This document shows positions 33,804 to 42,329 of a stretch of DNA of 64,000 bases, piece after piece (within the stretch, counting starts at the first letter, position 1; every line of letters begins with the position of its first letter). Location: NCBI RefSeq assembly GCF_947489255.1, contig NZ_CANLCY010000002.1, positions 124,001 to 188,000 on the forward strand. Reading direction: 5' to 3'. The notes beneath the pieces were generated by a model. That model was not told the DNA's origin, ran no database searches, and saw nothing but the letters and a program-made list of their open reading frames with translations. Made by a program: the position numbers and the translations under genes. The DNA is from an uncultured Microbacterium sp. Lineage in GTDB: Bacteria > Actinomycetota > Actinomycetes > Actinomycetales > Microbacteriaceae.

Positions 33804-34606
33804 GCCACGACACCGTCGGCATAGCCGTGGCGCAGTTCGCGCCCGCGGCGTCGCGCGAGGCGAACCTCGCCGACATCGCGGATGCCACCCGCACGGCCGC
33901 CGCGCGCGGGGCCCGCGTGGTGGTGTTCCCCGAGTACTCCAGTTACTTCGTCGATCCCTTCGACGCCTCTCTGGCCGAGAACGCCGAGGATCTCGACGGA
34001 CCGTTCGTCCAGGCCCTCACCTTCCTCGCGGGCGAGCTCGACGTCGTGGTCGTCGCGGGACTGCTCGAGCGGGCCGACGACGGCCGCCGCGTGCGCAACA
34101 CCGTCGTGGCGGTGGCGGGCGACGGCATCCGGGCGGTCTATCGCAAGCTCCACCTGTACGACGCCTTCGGCCAGCGCGAGTCCGACTGGGTCGAGCCCGG
34201 CGAGATCGCCCCGCCGCAGACCTTCGAGACCGCGGGGCTGCGGTTCGGGCTCATGACCTGCTACGACCTGCGCTTCCCCGAGGTGGCCCGCACGCTCGCC
34301 GATGCCGCGGTCGACGTGGCCCTGATCCCCGCCGAGTGGGTGCGCGGACCGCTCAAGGAGCACCACTGGCGCACCCTCGTGCAGGCCCGGGCGATCGAGA
34401 ACACGTTCTTCGTCGCCGCCGCCGACCACTCGCCACCGCTCGGGGTCGGTCACTCGATGGTCGTCGACCCGCAGGGGGTCACGATGGCCCAGATCGGCAC
34501 GGCGACCGACGTCGCGGTCGCCCACATCGATCCGGAAGCCATCGCCCGCGTCCGGCGCGTCAACCCCGCGTTGGCGCTCCGTCGGTTCCGCGTCACGGCG
34601 CGCTGA
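33800..34606 (+). CDS. Carbon-nitrogen hydrolase (nitrilase superfamily, Nit1-like)
   Basis: 268 residues. The Glu-Lys-Cys triad is visible: Glu in VFPEYSSYF (about 45), Lys in VYRKLHLYDAFG (about 116) and Cys in LMTCYDLRFPE (about 153), with the second conserved Glu in RAIENTFFVAAAD. The DAFGQRESDWVEPG loop resembles deaminated-glutathione/omega-amidase-type members, so amide hydrolysis of a small deaminated metabolite is likely, but the substrate is inferred. Translationally coupled to the upstream membrane protein. Confidence 0.88.
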   Translation: MSHDTVGIAVAQFAPAASREANLADIADATRTAAARGARVVVFPEYSSYFVDPFDASLAENAEDLDGPFVQALTFLAGELDVVVVAGLLERADDGRRVRNTVVAVAGDGIRAVYRKLHLYDAFGQRESDWVEPGEIAPPQTFETAGLRFGLMTCYDLRFPEVARTLADAAVDVALIPAEWVRGPLKEHHWRTLVQARAIENTFFVAAADHSPPLGVGHSMVVDPQGVTMAQIGTATDVAVAHIDPEAIARVRRVNPALALRRFRVTAR

Positions 34607-34697
34607 CCTGACGGTCGCCCCGTCCACCGACGCCGGCCCTCGGCGTTCACCCGATCGACGCCGTCCAATCGCTATGCGACGGTGCACGGGGGCTCCC

Positions 34698-34703
34698 TAG
34701 CAT
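34698..34703 (+). promoter_or_regulatory. -10 hexamer TAGCAT, leaderless spacing (SnoaL-like gene)
   Basis: TAGCAT, 7 nt, then ATG at 34711. It rules out the in-frame ATG at 34702, which lies inside the hexamer. Confidence 0.5.
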
Positions 34704-34710
34704 GTGCGGT

Positions 34711-35133
34711 ATGACCGACCACAGCGAGACCCCCTCGTCCCCGATGGCCCCGGTGCGGCGTCTGCTGACGGCGATCACCGACGGCGATCTCGAGACGGCC
34801 GTTCAGGCGTTCGCCGACGGGGCGCGCGTCATGCGGGTGCGCTACGTCGACGGCCGAGCCGCCGGCGGCCAGAGCCTCGCGGTGGGGCGCGCCGACATCC
34901 GGCGGTGGCTGGCCGAGGTCATCTCGCGCGAGGTCTCGGTGGACATCGTCGAGGACCATCTCGAGGGTGAATCGCTGGTCGTGCGGACCGCGTGGTCGAT
35001 GCGGGGGTTCGACGGCGAGCGCGTGCACTCGTCGAGCCTCGGCGTCTACGAGGTCGTCGACGGACGGATCACGCTGCTGCGGGCGACGTCGAGCGAGGAG
35101 GAGGGCGCGGGCCGACCCGTCGCCCGCGTCTGA
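34711..35133 (+). CDS. SnoaL/NTF2-like small protein
   Basis: 140 residues. The helix-rich start APVRRLLTAITDGDLETAVQAFADGARVMRV and later strands VSVDIVEDHLEGESLVVRTAWSMRG, SSLGVYEVVDGRITLLRA fit the cone-shaped NTF2/SnoaL fold found in polyketide cyclases and stress or detoxification proteins. Nothing in the neighbourhood indicates a substrate. It converges with the aminotransferase gene, 6 bp away. Confidence 0.7.
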   Translation: MTDHSETPSSPMAPVRRLLTAITDGDLETAVQAFADGARVMRVRYVDGRAAGGQSLAVGRADIRRWLAEVISREVSVDIVEDHLEGESLVVRTAWSMRGFDGERVHSSSLGVYEVVDGRITLLRATSSEEEGAGRPVARV

Positions 35134-35139
35134 CGGGCG

Positions 35140-36345
35140 TCAGTCGCGCCGCATACCGGCCAGTCGTTCCGCGGCCTCGGCGAGGACCTCCACCCGCTTG
35201 CACGCCGCGAATCGAACGAGCGTGGCGTACCGATCGCGGTGCGCGGGCGAGACGAAGGCGGTCAGGGGGATGCCGACCACCCCGGCCCGGGCGGGCAGCT
35301 CGCGGCAGAACGTGTCGGCGTCGGTGGCGCCGAGCGGGGCGGCATCCACCACCGTGAAGTACGACCCGCCCGGGGCGGACACCTCGAACCCGGCGGCACG
35401 CAGGCCCGTGCCCAGCAGTGCGGCTTTGGCGGCCATCTCGGAGGCGACCGAGGCGAAGAACGCGTCGGGCAGGCGCAGGCCCACCGCGATCGCCGGCTGG
35501 AAGGGCGAGCCGCCCACGTACGTGAGGAACTGCTTCACAGCGAGCACGGCCGACACGAGCTCTGCGGGTCCGGTGACCCAGCCGGTTTTCCACCCGGTGA
35601 GCGAGAAGGTCTTGCCGGCCGACGAGATCGACACCGTGCGCTCGGCGGCTCCGGGGAGGGTGGACAGGGGCACGTGGTGGCCGTCGAAGACGAGGTGCTC
35701 GTACACCTCGTCGGTGACGATGATCGCGTCGTGCCGGTGCGCCAGGCGCACCACCTCGTCGAGCACCTCGCGCGTGAACACCGTGCCGGTGGGGTTGTGC
35801 GGGTCGTTGACGAGGATCACGCGCGTGCGGTCGGACACGGCGGATGCCAGCTGCTCGAGGTCGGGCTGGAAGTCGGGCCACCGCAGGGGCACCGGCACCA
35901 GCGTGGCGCCGGAGAGGGCCACGCACGCGGCGTAGGAGTCGTAGTAGGGCTCGAACACGACGACCTCGTCGTCGGGCCCGTCGATGAGGGCGAGCAGGGT
36001 CGCCGACAGCGCCTCGGTGGCTCCCACGGTCACCAGCACCTCGCGTGCGGGATCGAGCTCGATCCCGTAGAAGCGGCGCTGATGCTCGGCGACGGCGGCG
36101 AGCAGGTCGGGGAAGCCGCGCCCGGGGGCGTACTGGTTGACCCCGTCGGCGATCGCGCGGCGAGCGGCCTCGAGCACGGCCTCGGGGCCGTCTTCGTCGG
36201 GGAAACCCTGGCCGAGGTTGAGCGCTCCGGTGGTCGCGGCGAGCGCGCTCATCTCGGCGAAGATCGTGGGGACCGAGGAGCCGTCGGCGGCGAGGAGTCC
36301 CGCGCCGCGGGCCGTACGCTGCCAGGCGCCGGGAATGTGCTGCAT
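35140..36345 (-). CDS. Class I/II PLP-dependent aminotransferase (DapC/KAT-like)
   Basis: 401 residues. Fold-type I features: NLGQGFPDEDGP (about 42), NQYAPGRGFPDL, VTVGATEALSATLLAL, FEPYYDSY, NDPHNPTGTVFTRE, IVTDEVYEHLVFDG and the PLP-binding Lys in SISSAGKTFSLTGWKTGW (about 230-247). Such proteins include the N-succinyl-diaminopimelate aminotransferase DapC annotated in mycobacteria and methionine/kynurenine aminotransferases; sequence alone does not choose between them. I take the ATG of MQHIPGAWQRT; CATCCT lies exactly 6 nt upstream, a weak -10. Confidence 0.85.
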   Translation of the reverse strand: MQHIPGAWQRTARGAGLLAADGSSVPTIFAEMSALAATTGALNLGQGFPDEDGPEAVLEAARRAIADGVNQYAPGRGFPDLLAAVAEHQRRFYGIELDPAREVLVTVGATEALSATLLALIDGPDDEVVVFEPYYDSYAACVALSGATLVPVPLRWPDFQPDLEQLASAVSDRTRVILVNDPHNPTGTVFTREVLDEVVRLAHRHDAIIVTDEVYEHLVFDGHHVPLSTLPGAAERTVSISSAGKTFSLTGWKTGWVTGPAELVSAVLAVKQFLTYVGGSPFQPAIAVGLRLPDAFFASVASEMAAKAALLGTGLRAAGFEVSAPGGSYFTVVDAAPLGATDADTFCRELPARAGVVGIPLTAFVSPAHRDRYATLVRFAACKRVEVLAEAAERLAGMRRD

Positions 36346-36546
36346 GCATCCAGGATGCCGCACCGCGCGCGGCGCAAGTGGGAATGCCGTCACGGGGCGA
36401 CGTGCTACATCTCAGGAGGGGGCGTTCCGCTCCTCCGACCGCTCGCGGCGGCCTGCTGCGAGACCCATAGAGGCGACTCACGCTCGTCATAGGTGACCCA
36501 CAGGATCCGCGGTCATCGTAGAAGCACCTGGTAGAAGGAGCATCCC

Positions 36547-38160
36547 ATGAGCGACACCACGGACAACCGTCCCGAGGGTAACGACAACAGCCACAACGCT
36601 GAGGCGCCCACGTCGTCGCAGCACCACACCCCGACCTCCGCCGGCACCGACGCCGCGCACACCCCGGCCGCGCCCGCCGCCGACGCGAACGTCGCGCCCC
36701 GCGCCGACGTCCCCCCGGTCCCGACGCGCTCGCCCGCCGCCGCGGCCGCCTCGTGGCCGCCGCCCGCCGCCGGCAGCGCCCAGCCCGGCATCCCCGCCCA
36801 GCCCGGCGCCCACGCGCCCTCCGGCGCCCCGGGCCACCCCGGCTGGGCCTCGGCTCCCTCGGGCGCCACGGCGCCGACCGGTCAGGCCTTCGGTCCCGCC
36901 GCCACGGGCGCCCACCCGACGCTGACCCTGCCCGACCCGGCATCCGAGAAGCCCCGCAAGAAGAGCGCGGCGCCGCGGATCGCGGCCCTGCTGGTCGCGG
37001 CCGCCCTCGTCGGTGGTGGCGCGGGCCTGGGCGGTACCTACGCGGGGCTCAGCCTGTGGGGCGGTTCGAACACCTCGGCCGCTTCGGGCCCCACCGCGAT
37101 CACGGTCAACGACCCGCAGGACGTCAACGCCACCGCCGCCGTCGCGACCAAGGTCGTGCCCAGTGTCGTCACGATCAGTGCGACCGGCACCTCGGCGGGC
37201 GGCACCGGCTCGGGCGTCATCCTGAGCGCCGACGGGTACGTGCTGACCAACACGCACGTCGTCACCCTCGACGGACAGACGGGCAACGCCACGATCTCGG
37301 TGACCACCTCCGACGGCAAGGTGTACGCCGCGACCGTCGTGGGCACCGACCCCACGTACGATCTCGCGGTCATCAAGCTCACGAACGCCTCGGGCCTCAC
37401 GCCCATCGAGTTCGGCGACTCCTCGAAGCTCAACGTCGGCGACGCCACCGTCGCCGTCGGAGCACCGCTCGATCTGCCGAACACGGTGACCACCGGCATC
37501 GTCAGCGCCTTGAACCGCTCGATCCAGGTCGCCTCGTCGGCCGCGCCGTCCGACGGATCGGAATCCGAGCAGACCGACCCCAACCAGGAGAGCCCGTTCC
37601 GCTTCGACTTCGGCCAGGGGCAGCAGTCGCAGACGGCGACGGAGACGATCAAGATCGCCGTCATCCAGACCGACGCGGCCATCAACCCCGGCAACTCGGG
37701 CGGCGCGCTGGTCGACGACGAGGGCAAGCTCATCGGCATCAACGTCGCCATCGCGAGCGCGGGCGGCTCGTCGTCGTCGGGCGCCCAGTCAGGCAACATC
37801 GGCGTGGGCTTCTCGATCCCCTCCGACATCGCCAAGCGCATCTCGTCGGAGATCATCGAGAACGGCTCGGCCACCCACGGTCTGCTCGGCGCCTCGGTCC
37901 AGGACGCCGCGTCGCAGCAGGGGGCGACCACCACCGGCGCCTACGTGGCAGAAGCCGTCAGCGGCGGAGCGGCCCAGGCCGCCGGCCTGCAGAAGGGCGA
38001 CGTGATCACCTCGTTCAACGGCATCCCCGTGACGAACTCGATCGACCTCACCGCCCAGGTGCGCGCGTTGGCCGCGGGCGCGAAGGCCGAGGTCACCTAC
38101 CTGCGCGGCGGGCAGGAGAAGACCGCCGAGGTCACCCTCGGCGCGATGAGCCAGGGCTGA
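36547..38160 (+). CDS. HtrA/DegP-like membrane serine protease with PDZ domain
   Basis: 537 residues. A Pro/Ala/His-rich cytoplasmic segment (1-137), one membrane helix (about 142-160, RIAALLVAAALVGGGAGLGG), a trypsin-like domain and a PDZ domain (about 440-530, VSGGAAQAAGLQKGDVITSFNG). The catalytic triad reads His237 (TNTHVV), Asp272 (TYDLAVIK) and Ser384 (NPGNSGGAL). A long Ser/Gln-rich loop lies between about 330 and 370. It would degrade or process misfolded envelope proteins. A clear AAGGAG precedes the ATG, so it is leadered. The 201-bp upstream gap is shared with the divergent aminotransferase and holds no other gene. Confidence 0.93.
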   Translation: MSDTTDNRPEGNDNSHNAEAPTSSQHHTPTSAGTDAAHTPAAPAADANVAPRADVPPVPTRSPAAAAASWPPPAAGSAQPGIPAQPGAHAPSGAPGHPGWASAPSGATAPTGQAFGPAATGAHPTLTLPDPASEKPRKKSAAPRIAALLVAAALVGGGAGLGGTYAGLSLWGGSNTSAASGPTAITVNDPQDVNATAAVATKVVPSVVTISATGTSAGGTGSGVILSADGYVLTNTHVVTLDGQTGNATISVTTSDGKVYAATVVGTDPTYDLAVIKLTNASGLTPIEFGDSSKLNVGDATVAVGAPLDLPNTVTTGIVSALNRSIQVASSAAPSDGSESEQTDPNQESPFRFDFGQGQQSQTATETIKIAVIQTDAAINPGNSGGALVDDEGKLIGINVAIASAGGSSSSGAQSGNIGVGFSIPSDIAKRISSEIIENGSATHGLLGASVQDAASQQGATTTGAYVAEAVSGGAAQAAGLQKGDVITSFNGIPVTNSIDLTAQVRALAAGAKAEVTYLRGGQEKTAEVTLGAMSQG

Positions 38161-38198
38161 GCCCCCGGCTCCGCCGAGAACAGGACGCCACCCCGCGA

Positions 38199-38204
38199 TA
38201 GGCT
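38199..38204 (+). promoter_or_regulatory. -10 hexamer TAGGCT, leaderless spacing (first GPT gene)
   Basis: TAGGCT, exactly 6 nt, then GTG at 38211. Confidence 0.6.
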
Positions 38205-38210
38205 CGCGGG

Positions 38211-39656
38211 GTGGCGTCTTTCTCGTTCGGTGCGGGAAACGCGAGCAAACTCCGCCGCATCCCGCTGTATCTCGCGGGTCGCCTGGTGACGACGCTCGTG
38301 CCGCGCTCGCGCGACGAGTGGGTCTTCGGATGTGCCGTCGGCGTCGCCGACGGTGCCCTCGCCCTGCACACCGTGGCGGCGGCGCACGACGAGCGCACCA
38401 CCTGGCTCGTCGCCGACGCCGATCAGGCCCGGGATGCCGAACGTCTCGGCATCCGGTGGGTGCGGCGCGACAGCGCGGCGGGGTTCTGGCGCACGGCGCG
38501 GGCCCGCGTGATCGTGGTGACGCACGGCTTCGGCGACGTGCAGCGCTACGCGACGACCGGGGCGGTGATCGTGCAGCTGTGGCACGGGATCCCGCTCAAG
38601 CGCATCGGGCTCGACTCCGCCGAGACCACGCGCAGCCCCGTGCTGCCGAGGGTGCTCTCCCCGGTGCTCCGGATGCTGTACCGGCGCACCACCCGACGCA
38701 TCTCCCTGCTGCCGGCGGCCTCGCACCTCGTGCGCGGACGCCTCGAGAGCGCCTTCTCGCTCACCGATGAGCGGGTGCCGGTGACGGGTGAGCCCCGCGT
38801 CGACGTGCTGTCGTCCGGCGACGCCGCCTCGCGGCGCGCGACGGCTCGCGACGGGCTCGAGAGCGCGCTCGGGATGCCGCTGAACGATCGCCGCGTCGTG
38901 CTCTACGCGCCGACCTGGCGCGACGGGGAGCCCGACCCGGCGATCCCCGACGCGGGGGAGTGGGAACGCATCGCCGCGGCGCTCGATGCGGCCGACGCCG
39001 TGCTGCTCGTGCGCTCGCACCCCCTCGGCGCGGGCGACTACCACCCTCCTCACGGCACGGACCGCGTCGCCGTCCTCGGCAGCGACCTCGTCGCCGACGT
39101 CACCCCCCTGCTGCCCGGCCTCGACGCCCTGATCACCGACTACTCGTCTCTCGCGTTCGACGCCTCGCTCGTCCCCCTGCCGGTGGTGTTCTTCGCCCCC
39201 GACCTCGAGGCCTACGCCGCGCGACGCGGCCTGTACGGTCGCTACGCCGACGTGGCTGGTGCGGACCCGGCCCGGTCGTGGGAGGACGCCCTCGCACAGC
39301 TCGGCGCGGTGCTCGCCGAACCGGCTGCCGCGCTCGCCGCCTCGCGCGACCGCAGCGCACGCGTGCACGCCCACCGCGACGGACGCAACGCGGAGCGGGT
39401 GTACGCGGCGGTGCGGTCGCGGCTCGAGCGGCGGGGGCCGCGGCGTCGGGAGGAGTCCCGGTCCCTTCGACAGGCTCAGGGACCTCGGCGGGGTCAGGGG
39501 CCTCGGTGGGGTCAGGGGCCCCGGTGGGGCCAGGGACCTCGGTGGGGTCAGGGACCTCGGTGGGGTCAGGGACCTCGGTGGGGCCAGGGGCCCCGACGGG
39601 GTGACGCGCCTCCGCCCGCGCCGGACGACCTCTCACAGAAGGACGAACGCCCATGA
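38211..39656 (+). CDS. CDP-glycerol glycerophosphotransferase family protein with repeat-derived tail
   Basis: 481 residues. The PF04464-type core shows LWHGIPLKRIGLD (about 123-135), VVLYAPTWRDGEPD (about 229-242), LVRSHPLG and LDALITDYSSLAFDAS (about 304-319), the glycosyl/glycerophosphate transferase signature used in teichoic acid polymerisation. It would act at the inner membrane face. After about residue 415 the protein turns into Arg/Gly/Gln repeats (GQGPRW units) encoded by a REP-like element plus an 18-bp tandem array, so the native end was probably near ERRGPRR. The last 4 bp overlap the next family member, suggesting an operon. Confidence 0.85.
   Translation: MASFSFGAGNASKLRRIPLYLAGRLVTTLVPRSRDEWVFGCAVGVADGALALHTVAAAHDERTTWLVADADQARDAERLGIRWVRRDSAAGFWRTARARVIVVTHGFGDVQRYATTGAVIVQLWHGIPLKRIGLDSAETTRSPVLPRVLSPVLRMLYRRTTRRISLLPAASHLVRGRLESAFSLTDERVPVTGEPRVDVLSSGDAASRRATARDGLESALGMPLNDRRVVLYAPTWRDGEPDPAIPDAGEWERIAAALDAADAVLLVRSHPLGAGDYHPPHGTDRVAVLGSDLVADVTPLLPGLDALITDYSSLAFDASLVPLPVVFFAPDLEAYAARRGLYGRYADVAGADPARSWEDALAQLGAVLAEPAAALAASRDRSARVHAHRDGRNAERVYAAVRSRLERRGPRRREESRSLRQAQGPRRGQGPRWGQGPRWGQGPRWGQGPRWGQGPRWGQGPRRGDAPPPAPDDLSQKDERP
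39460..39484. repeat. 25-bp REP-like element inside a coding sequence
   Basis: GGTCCC/GGGACC arms with forward centre TTCGACAGGCTCA, read in frame as RSLRQAQGP within the first GPT gene. Confidence 0.85.
39476..39600. repeat. 18-bp coding tandem repeat (GQGPRW), about 7 copies
   Basis: Units of GGGGTCAGGGACCTCGGT with small changes (GGGCC for GGGAC, CCAGG for TCAGG), multiples of 3, so the frame is kept. Each unit contains TCAGGGACC, the 3' end of the adjacent REP-like element. Copy number is likely to vary between strains. Confidence 0.85.
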
Positions 39657-41113
39657 CCGACGCTCGCCTGTTCGACGACGCCGGGATGCCCGCGCTCGAG
39701 ATCAGCGGAGAGGGCGCCCGCCCGGCATCCGTCGTGCTCGAAGGGGCGCGAGCCCGCTCGCACGCCCGCCTGCACGGTCGCGGACGCACCTGGCGCGCCG
39801 TCGTCCCCCTGCACGCCGCACGGTGGGGCGGTGTCGATCTGCCGCTGCCCTCCGGGCGCTACCGACTCCGCATCGACGCCGGTGAGGCGACGGATGCCGA
39901 CCCCGCGGCGCTCGCGGTGATCGAGACCGCCCTCACAGGCCTGCGCGCCGCGCTCGACGGCGCGACGGTGACGATCACCGCCCCCGTCGACCCGGTCTAC
40001 CGCTCGGGCGAGGGTCGCGCCGCGATCGAACGCCGTTACGCCACCGGGCAGCGCGAACCCCTCGAGAACGCCGTGTTCTTCGAGAGCTTCTACGGCCGGA
40101 CCGCCGGGTGCAACCCGCTCGCGATCGACCGCGAGCTCGCCCGAGTCGCACCGGGGGTGACCCGGTACTGGAGCGTCGTCGATCTGTCGGTCGAGGTGCC
40201 CGACGGGGCGGTCGCCGTCGTCGAGGGCAGCCCCGAATGGTGGCGGGCCCGCGGCGTCGCGCGTCTGCTCGTGGTCAACGACTGGCTCCGCAGGCGGTTC
40301 GTGCGCCGCCGCGGGCAGCGGGTGCTGCAGACCTGGCACGGAACACCGCTCAAGCGCCTGGCACTGCATCGCCCGGGTTTCGATCCGCGTCGCGCGCTCG
40401 CCGTGGTGCGCGAGAGTCGGCGGTGGGACGTGCTGCTCGCGCAGAGCCCGTACGCCGCGCGCGTGCTGGGCAAGGCCTACGCGTTCCTGCGCCGGCCCGT
40501 GTGGGTGGAGGGCTATCCCCGCGACGACGGACTGCGCGACGACGATGGGCGCGAGACGCGGCGACGCCTCGGCATCCAGCCCGACGAACGCGTGCTGCTG
40601 TACGCCCCGACCTGGCGCGACGATCGCGAGCAGATCGTCGACTTCGTCGATGCGTCTGCTCTCGCGCGCTCGGCCGATGCGGTCGTGCTCGTGCGCGGTC
40701 ACACACGCACGCTGCACCCCGGCTCCGACCTCGACGGTCCGCGGGTGATCGATGTGACGGGCTATCCCGACACGTCGCGTCTGCTCGCCGCCGCGGACGC
40801 CCTCATCACGGACTACTCATCGGTGATGTTCGATTTCGCCATCACGGGCAAGCCGATGTACTTCCTCGTGCCCGACCTCGAGCGGTACCGGGGCGAGATG
40901 CGGGGGTTCTACTTCGATCTGCTCGATCTCGCTCCCGGACCCGTCGTCCGTACCCAGCACGAACTCGAGCGCGCGCTGGCCGAGGTGGATCCGTCGATCT
41001 TCGCGGAGCGGTACGACCGGTGGCGGCACCTGTTCGTGCCCCGCGACGACGGCCGTGCCGCCGAGCGCGTCGTGGCGCGGATCCTCGACCAGGGGTTCGT
41101 CGACCGCGGGTGA
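39653..41113 (+). CDS. CDP-glycerol glycerophosphotransferase family protein
   Basis: 486 residues. An N-terminal beta-rich segment (about 1-105, ALEISGEGARPASVVLEGARARSHARL) precedes the transferase core: TWHGTPLKRLALHRPG (about 225-240), VLLYAPTWRDDREQIVDF (about 313-330), LITDYSSVMFDFAITGKPMYFLVPDLE (about 383-409) and ERVVARILDQ at the end. This matches TagF/TagB-like polymerases that transfer polyol phosphates from CDP-polyols. It overlaps the preceding family member by 4 bp. Which polyol it uses cannot be told. Confidence 0.88.
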   Translation: MTDARLFDDAGMPALEISGEGARPASVVLEGARARSHARLHGRGRTWRAVVPLHAARWGGVDLPLPSGRYRLRIDAGEATDADPAALAVIETALTGLRAALDGATVTITAPVDPVYRSGEGRAAIERRYATGQREPLENAVFFESFYGRTAGCNPLAIDRELARVAPGVTRYWSVVDLSVEVPDGAVAVVEGSPEWWRARGVARLLVVNDWLRRRFVRRRGQRVLQTWHGTPLKRLALHRPGFDPRRALAVVRESRRWDVLLAQSPYAARVLGKAYAFLRRPVWVEGYPRDDGLRDDDGRETRRRLGIQPDERVLLYAPTWRDDREQIVDFVDASALARSADAVVLVRGHTRTLHPGSDLDGPRVIDVTGYPDTSRLLAAADALITDYSSVMFDFAITGKPMYFLVPDLERYRGEMRGFYFDLLDLAPGPVVRTQHELERALAEVDPSIFAERYDRWRHLFVPRDDGRAAERVVARILDQGFVDRG

Positions 41114-41129
41114 CGGGCGCGCCGCTGCG

Positions 41130-41471
41130 TCAGGCGGCCGCGAGCAGCTGCACCCGGTGCGCGTCTTCCTGCTGCTGCCACGTGTCGGCGTTCAGGAGCA
41201 GACCCGACGACATCGACGCCTGGTCGGCGAGCTGCCGGAGGTAGCCACCCGAGAGGCGGGCGGACTCGGCTGTCGCGAACTGGAAGCGCATCGAGATCGA
41301 GGGCTGGATCCAGAGGGTGGTGCGTGCGTGACCGGCTGCGGTGTCGGTCCACGTGATGGTGAAGGATTCGCCGCGACGCAGTTTGGTCGAGAGGACGACC
41401 TGCAGGTACTGGAGCAGGCGGTCGTCGATCTGGATCGGCTGCGTGTCGGCGCTGTAGAAGAGCGTGCCCAT
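41130..41471 (-). CDS. DUF7882-like small protein
   Basis: 113 residues: MGTLFYSADTQPIQIDDRLLQYLQVVLSTKLRRGESFTITWTDTAAG followed by TLWIQPSISMRFQFATAE. The start and KLRRGESF block match a small-protein family common in Microbacteriaceae, often multi-copy and sometimes mis-annotated as ATP-dependent DNA ligase; I see no ligase motif. Function unknown. It lies 25 nt downstream of a 55-codon membrane ORF and both are divergent from a MarR-type gene, suggesting a regulated unit. Confidence 0.75.
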   Translation of the reverse strand: MGTLFYSADTQPIQIDDRLLQYLQVVLSTKLRRGESFTITWTDTAAGHARTTLWIQPSISMRFQFATAESARLSGGYLRQLADQASMSSGLLLNADTWQQQEDAHRVQLLAAA

Positions 41472-41496
41472 GGGAAAGCTTCCGTGGAGGGGTTCG

Positions 41497-41664
41497 TCAG
41501 AGGAAGAGCGAGAGGACGACGGCGGCACCGAGACCGGAGGTCGCGATGCTCGCCCACACCACGATGGTCGTCAGCCGTGCGGTCGACAGGGCGCTCGCGG
41601 CGGGCACGAAGGTGGAACGGTGGCGCAGCGGAGCGGCGGAGGCGAGGGCGGTCGTGGTCATCAT
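41497..41664 (-). CDS. 55-residue single-pass membrane protein
   Basis: MMTTTALASAAPLRHRST, then a hydrophobic helix (about 32-53, TTIVVWASIATSGLGAAVVLSL). A GAAGG ribosome-binding site precedes the two possible ATGs (41664 and 41661). It lies just upstream of the DUF7882-like gene, and the pair is probably cotranscribed. It is too short for most gene finders, but the ribosome-binding site, membrane segment and context support it. Confidence 0.6.
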   Translation of the reverse strand: MMTTTALASAAPLRHRSTFVPAASALSTARLTTIVVWASIATSGLGAAVVLSLFL

Positions 41665-41813
41665 GGCGTTCCCTTCTTCGTGGGGGTGGGGTGGTCAACC
41701 CCGGTGATCAGTAGCCTAGCAGCTAATTAAGCGTGTTAAACATCATGACGCCGAACATTCATCAAAAATGACAGTCAGGCGAGGAATCTTCCCGTGTTGG
41801 CTATAGTGGCGGG
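41665..41813. promoter_or_regulatory. AT-rich divergent control region between DUF7882 unit and MarR gene
   Basis: The most AT-rich stretch in the window (GCTAATTAAGCGTGTTAAAC). It contains an imperfect palindrome around CTAATTAAG. On the minus strand TTTAAC is 16 bp from TAGGCT, a plausible promoter for the small-protein unit; TATAGT (41802-41807) serves marR. The near-palindrome lies between the -35 and -10 on the minus strand, as expected for an operator. Confidence 0.5.
41802..41807 (+). promoter_or_regulatory. -10 hexamer TATAGT, leaderless spacing (MarR gene)
   Basis: TATAGT, exactly 6 nt, then ATG at 41814. It is the closest match to the classical -10 in this set. Confidence 0.65.
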
Positions 41814-42323
41814 ATGCGCCGCGTGCAGGAGGGGGAGTCGATGACACCGCTATCGGACGATTCCTCACCCCTGATGGAGGCGCTCACCCAGTACTCCCGC
41901 GAGCGTGAAGCGGCCGCGGCCAAGGCTCGCAAGCAGCTCGGCGTGAACGAGCTCGATGCCAAGGCCCTTGCGATCGTCGGGGTGAATCCCGGTATGCGAC
42001 CGTCGGAGCTCGCCACCACCCTCGGCGTCACGTCGGCTGGAATCACCACGATGGTCGAACGCCTCGTGCGGCGGGGGATCCTCCGCCGCGAGGCGGACGA
42101 CAGCGACCGCCGTGTGAACCACATCCACCTCGCGATAGACCTCGAGAAGGAGCCGTGGTCTCAGCTCGCGCGGTTCGACGACGCGTGCCGACGCATCATC
42201 GGCAGCCTCGACCCGCGGATCGAGGCCGACCTGGCCGACTTCCTCGCGAAGACGACGGCGGCGGCCACCGAACAGGTCGCGCGTGCCGACGTCGCGGCGG
42301 CGAAAGCGTCGGCTGCGGCCTGA
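41814..42323 (+). CDS. MarR-like winged-helix regulator
   Basis: 169 residues. The HTH/wing is NPGMRPSELATTLGVTSAGITTMVERLVRRGILRREADDSDRRVNHIHLA (about 58-107). Long Ala-rich helices at both ends (AAAAKARKQL; TEQVARADVAAAKASAAA) probably form the dimer interface. It is divergent from the DUF7882-like pair and likely controls it and itself. The ATG at 41814 is supported by the TATAGT 6 nt upstream; an internal ATG at 41841 is less likely. Confidence 0.8.
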   Translation: MRRVQEGESMTPLSDDSSPLMEALTQYSREREAAAAKARKQLGVNELDAKALAIVGVNPGMRPSELATTLGVTSAGITTMVERLVRRGILRREADDSDRRVNHIHLAIDLEKEPWSQLARFDDACRRIIGSLDPRIEADLADFLAKTTAAATEQVARADVAAAKASAAA

Positions 42324-42329
42324 GTCCGC

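Noticed and set aside
41130..41471. ATP-dependent DNA ligase annotation
   Set aside because: Only 113 residues with no KxDG motif; the real ligase domain is in ligD at 59413-61914.
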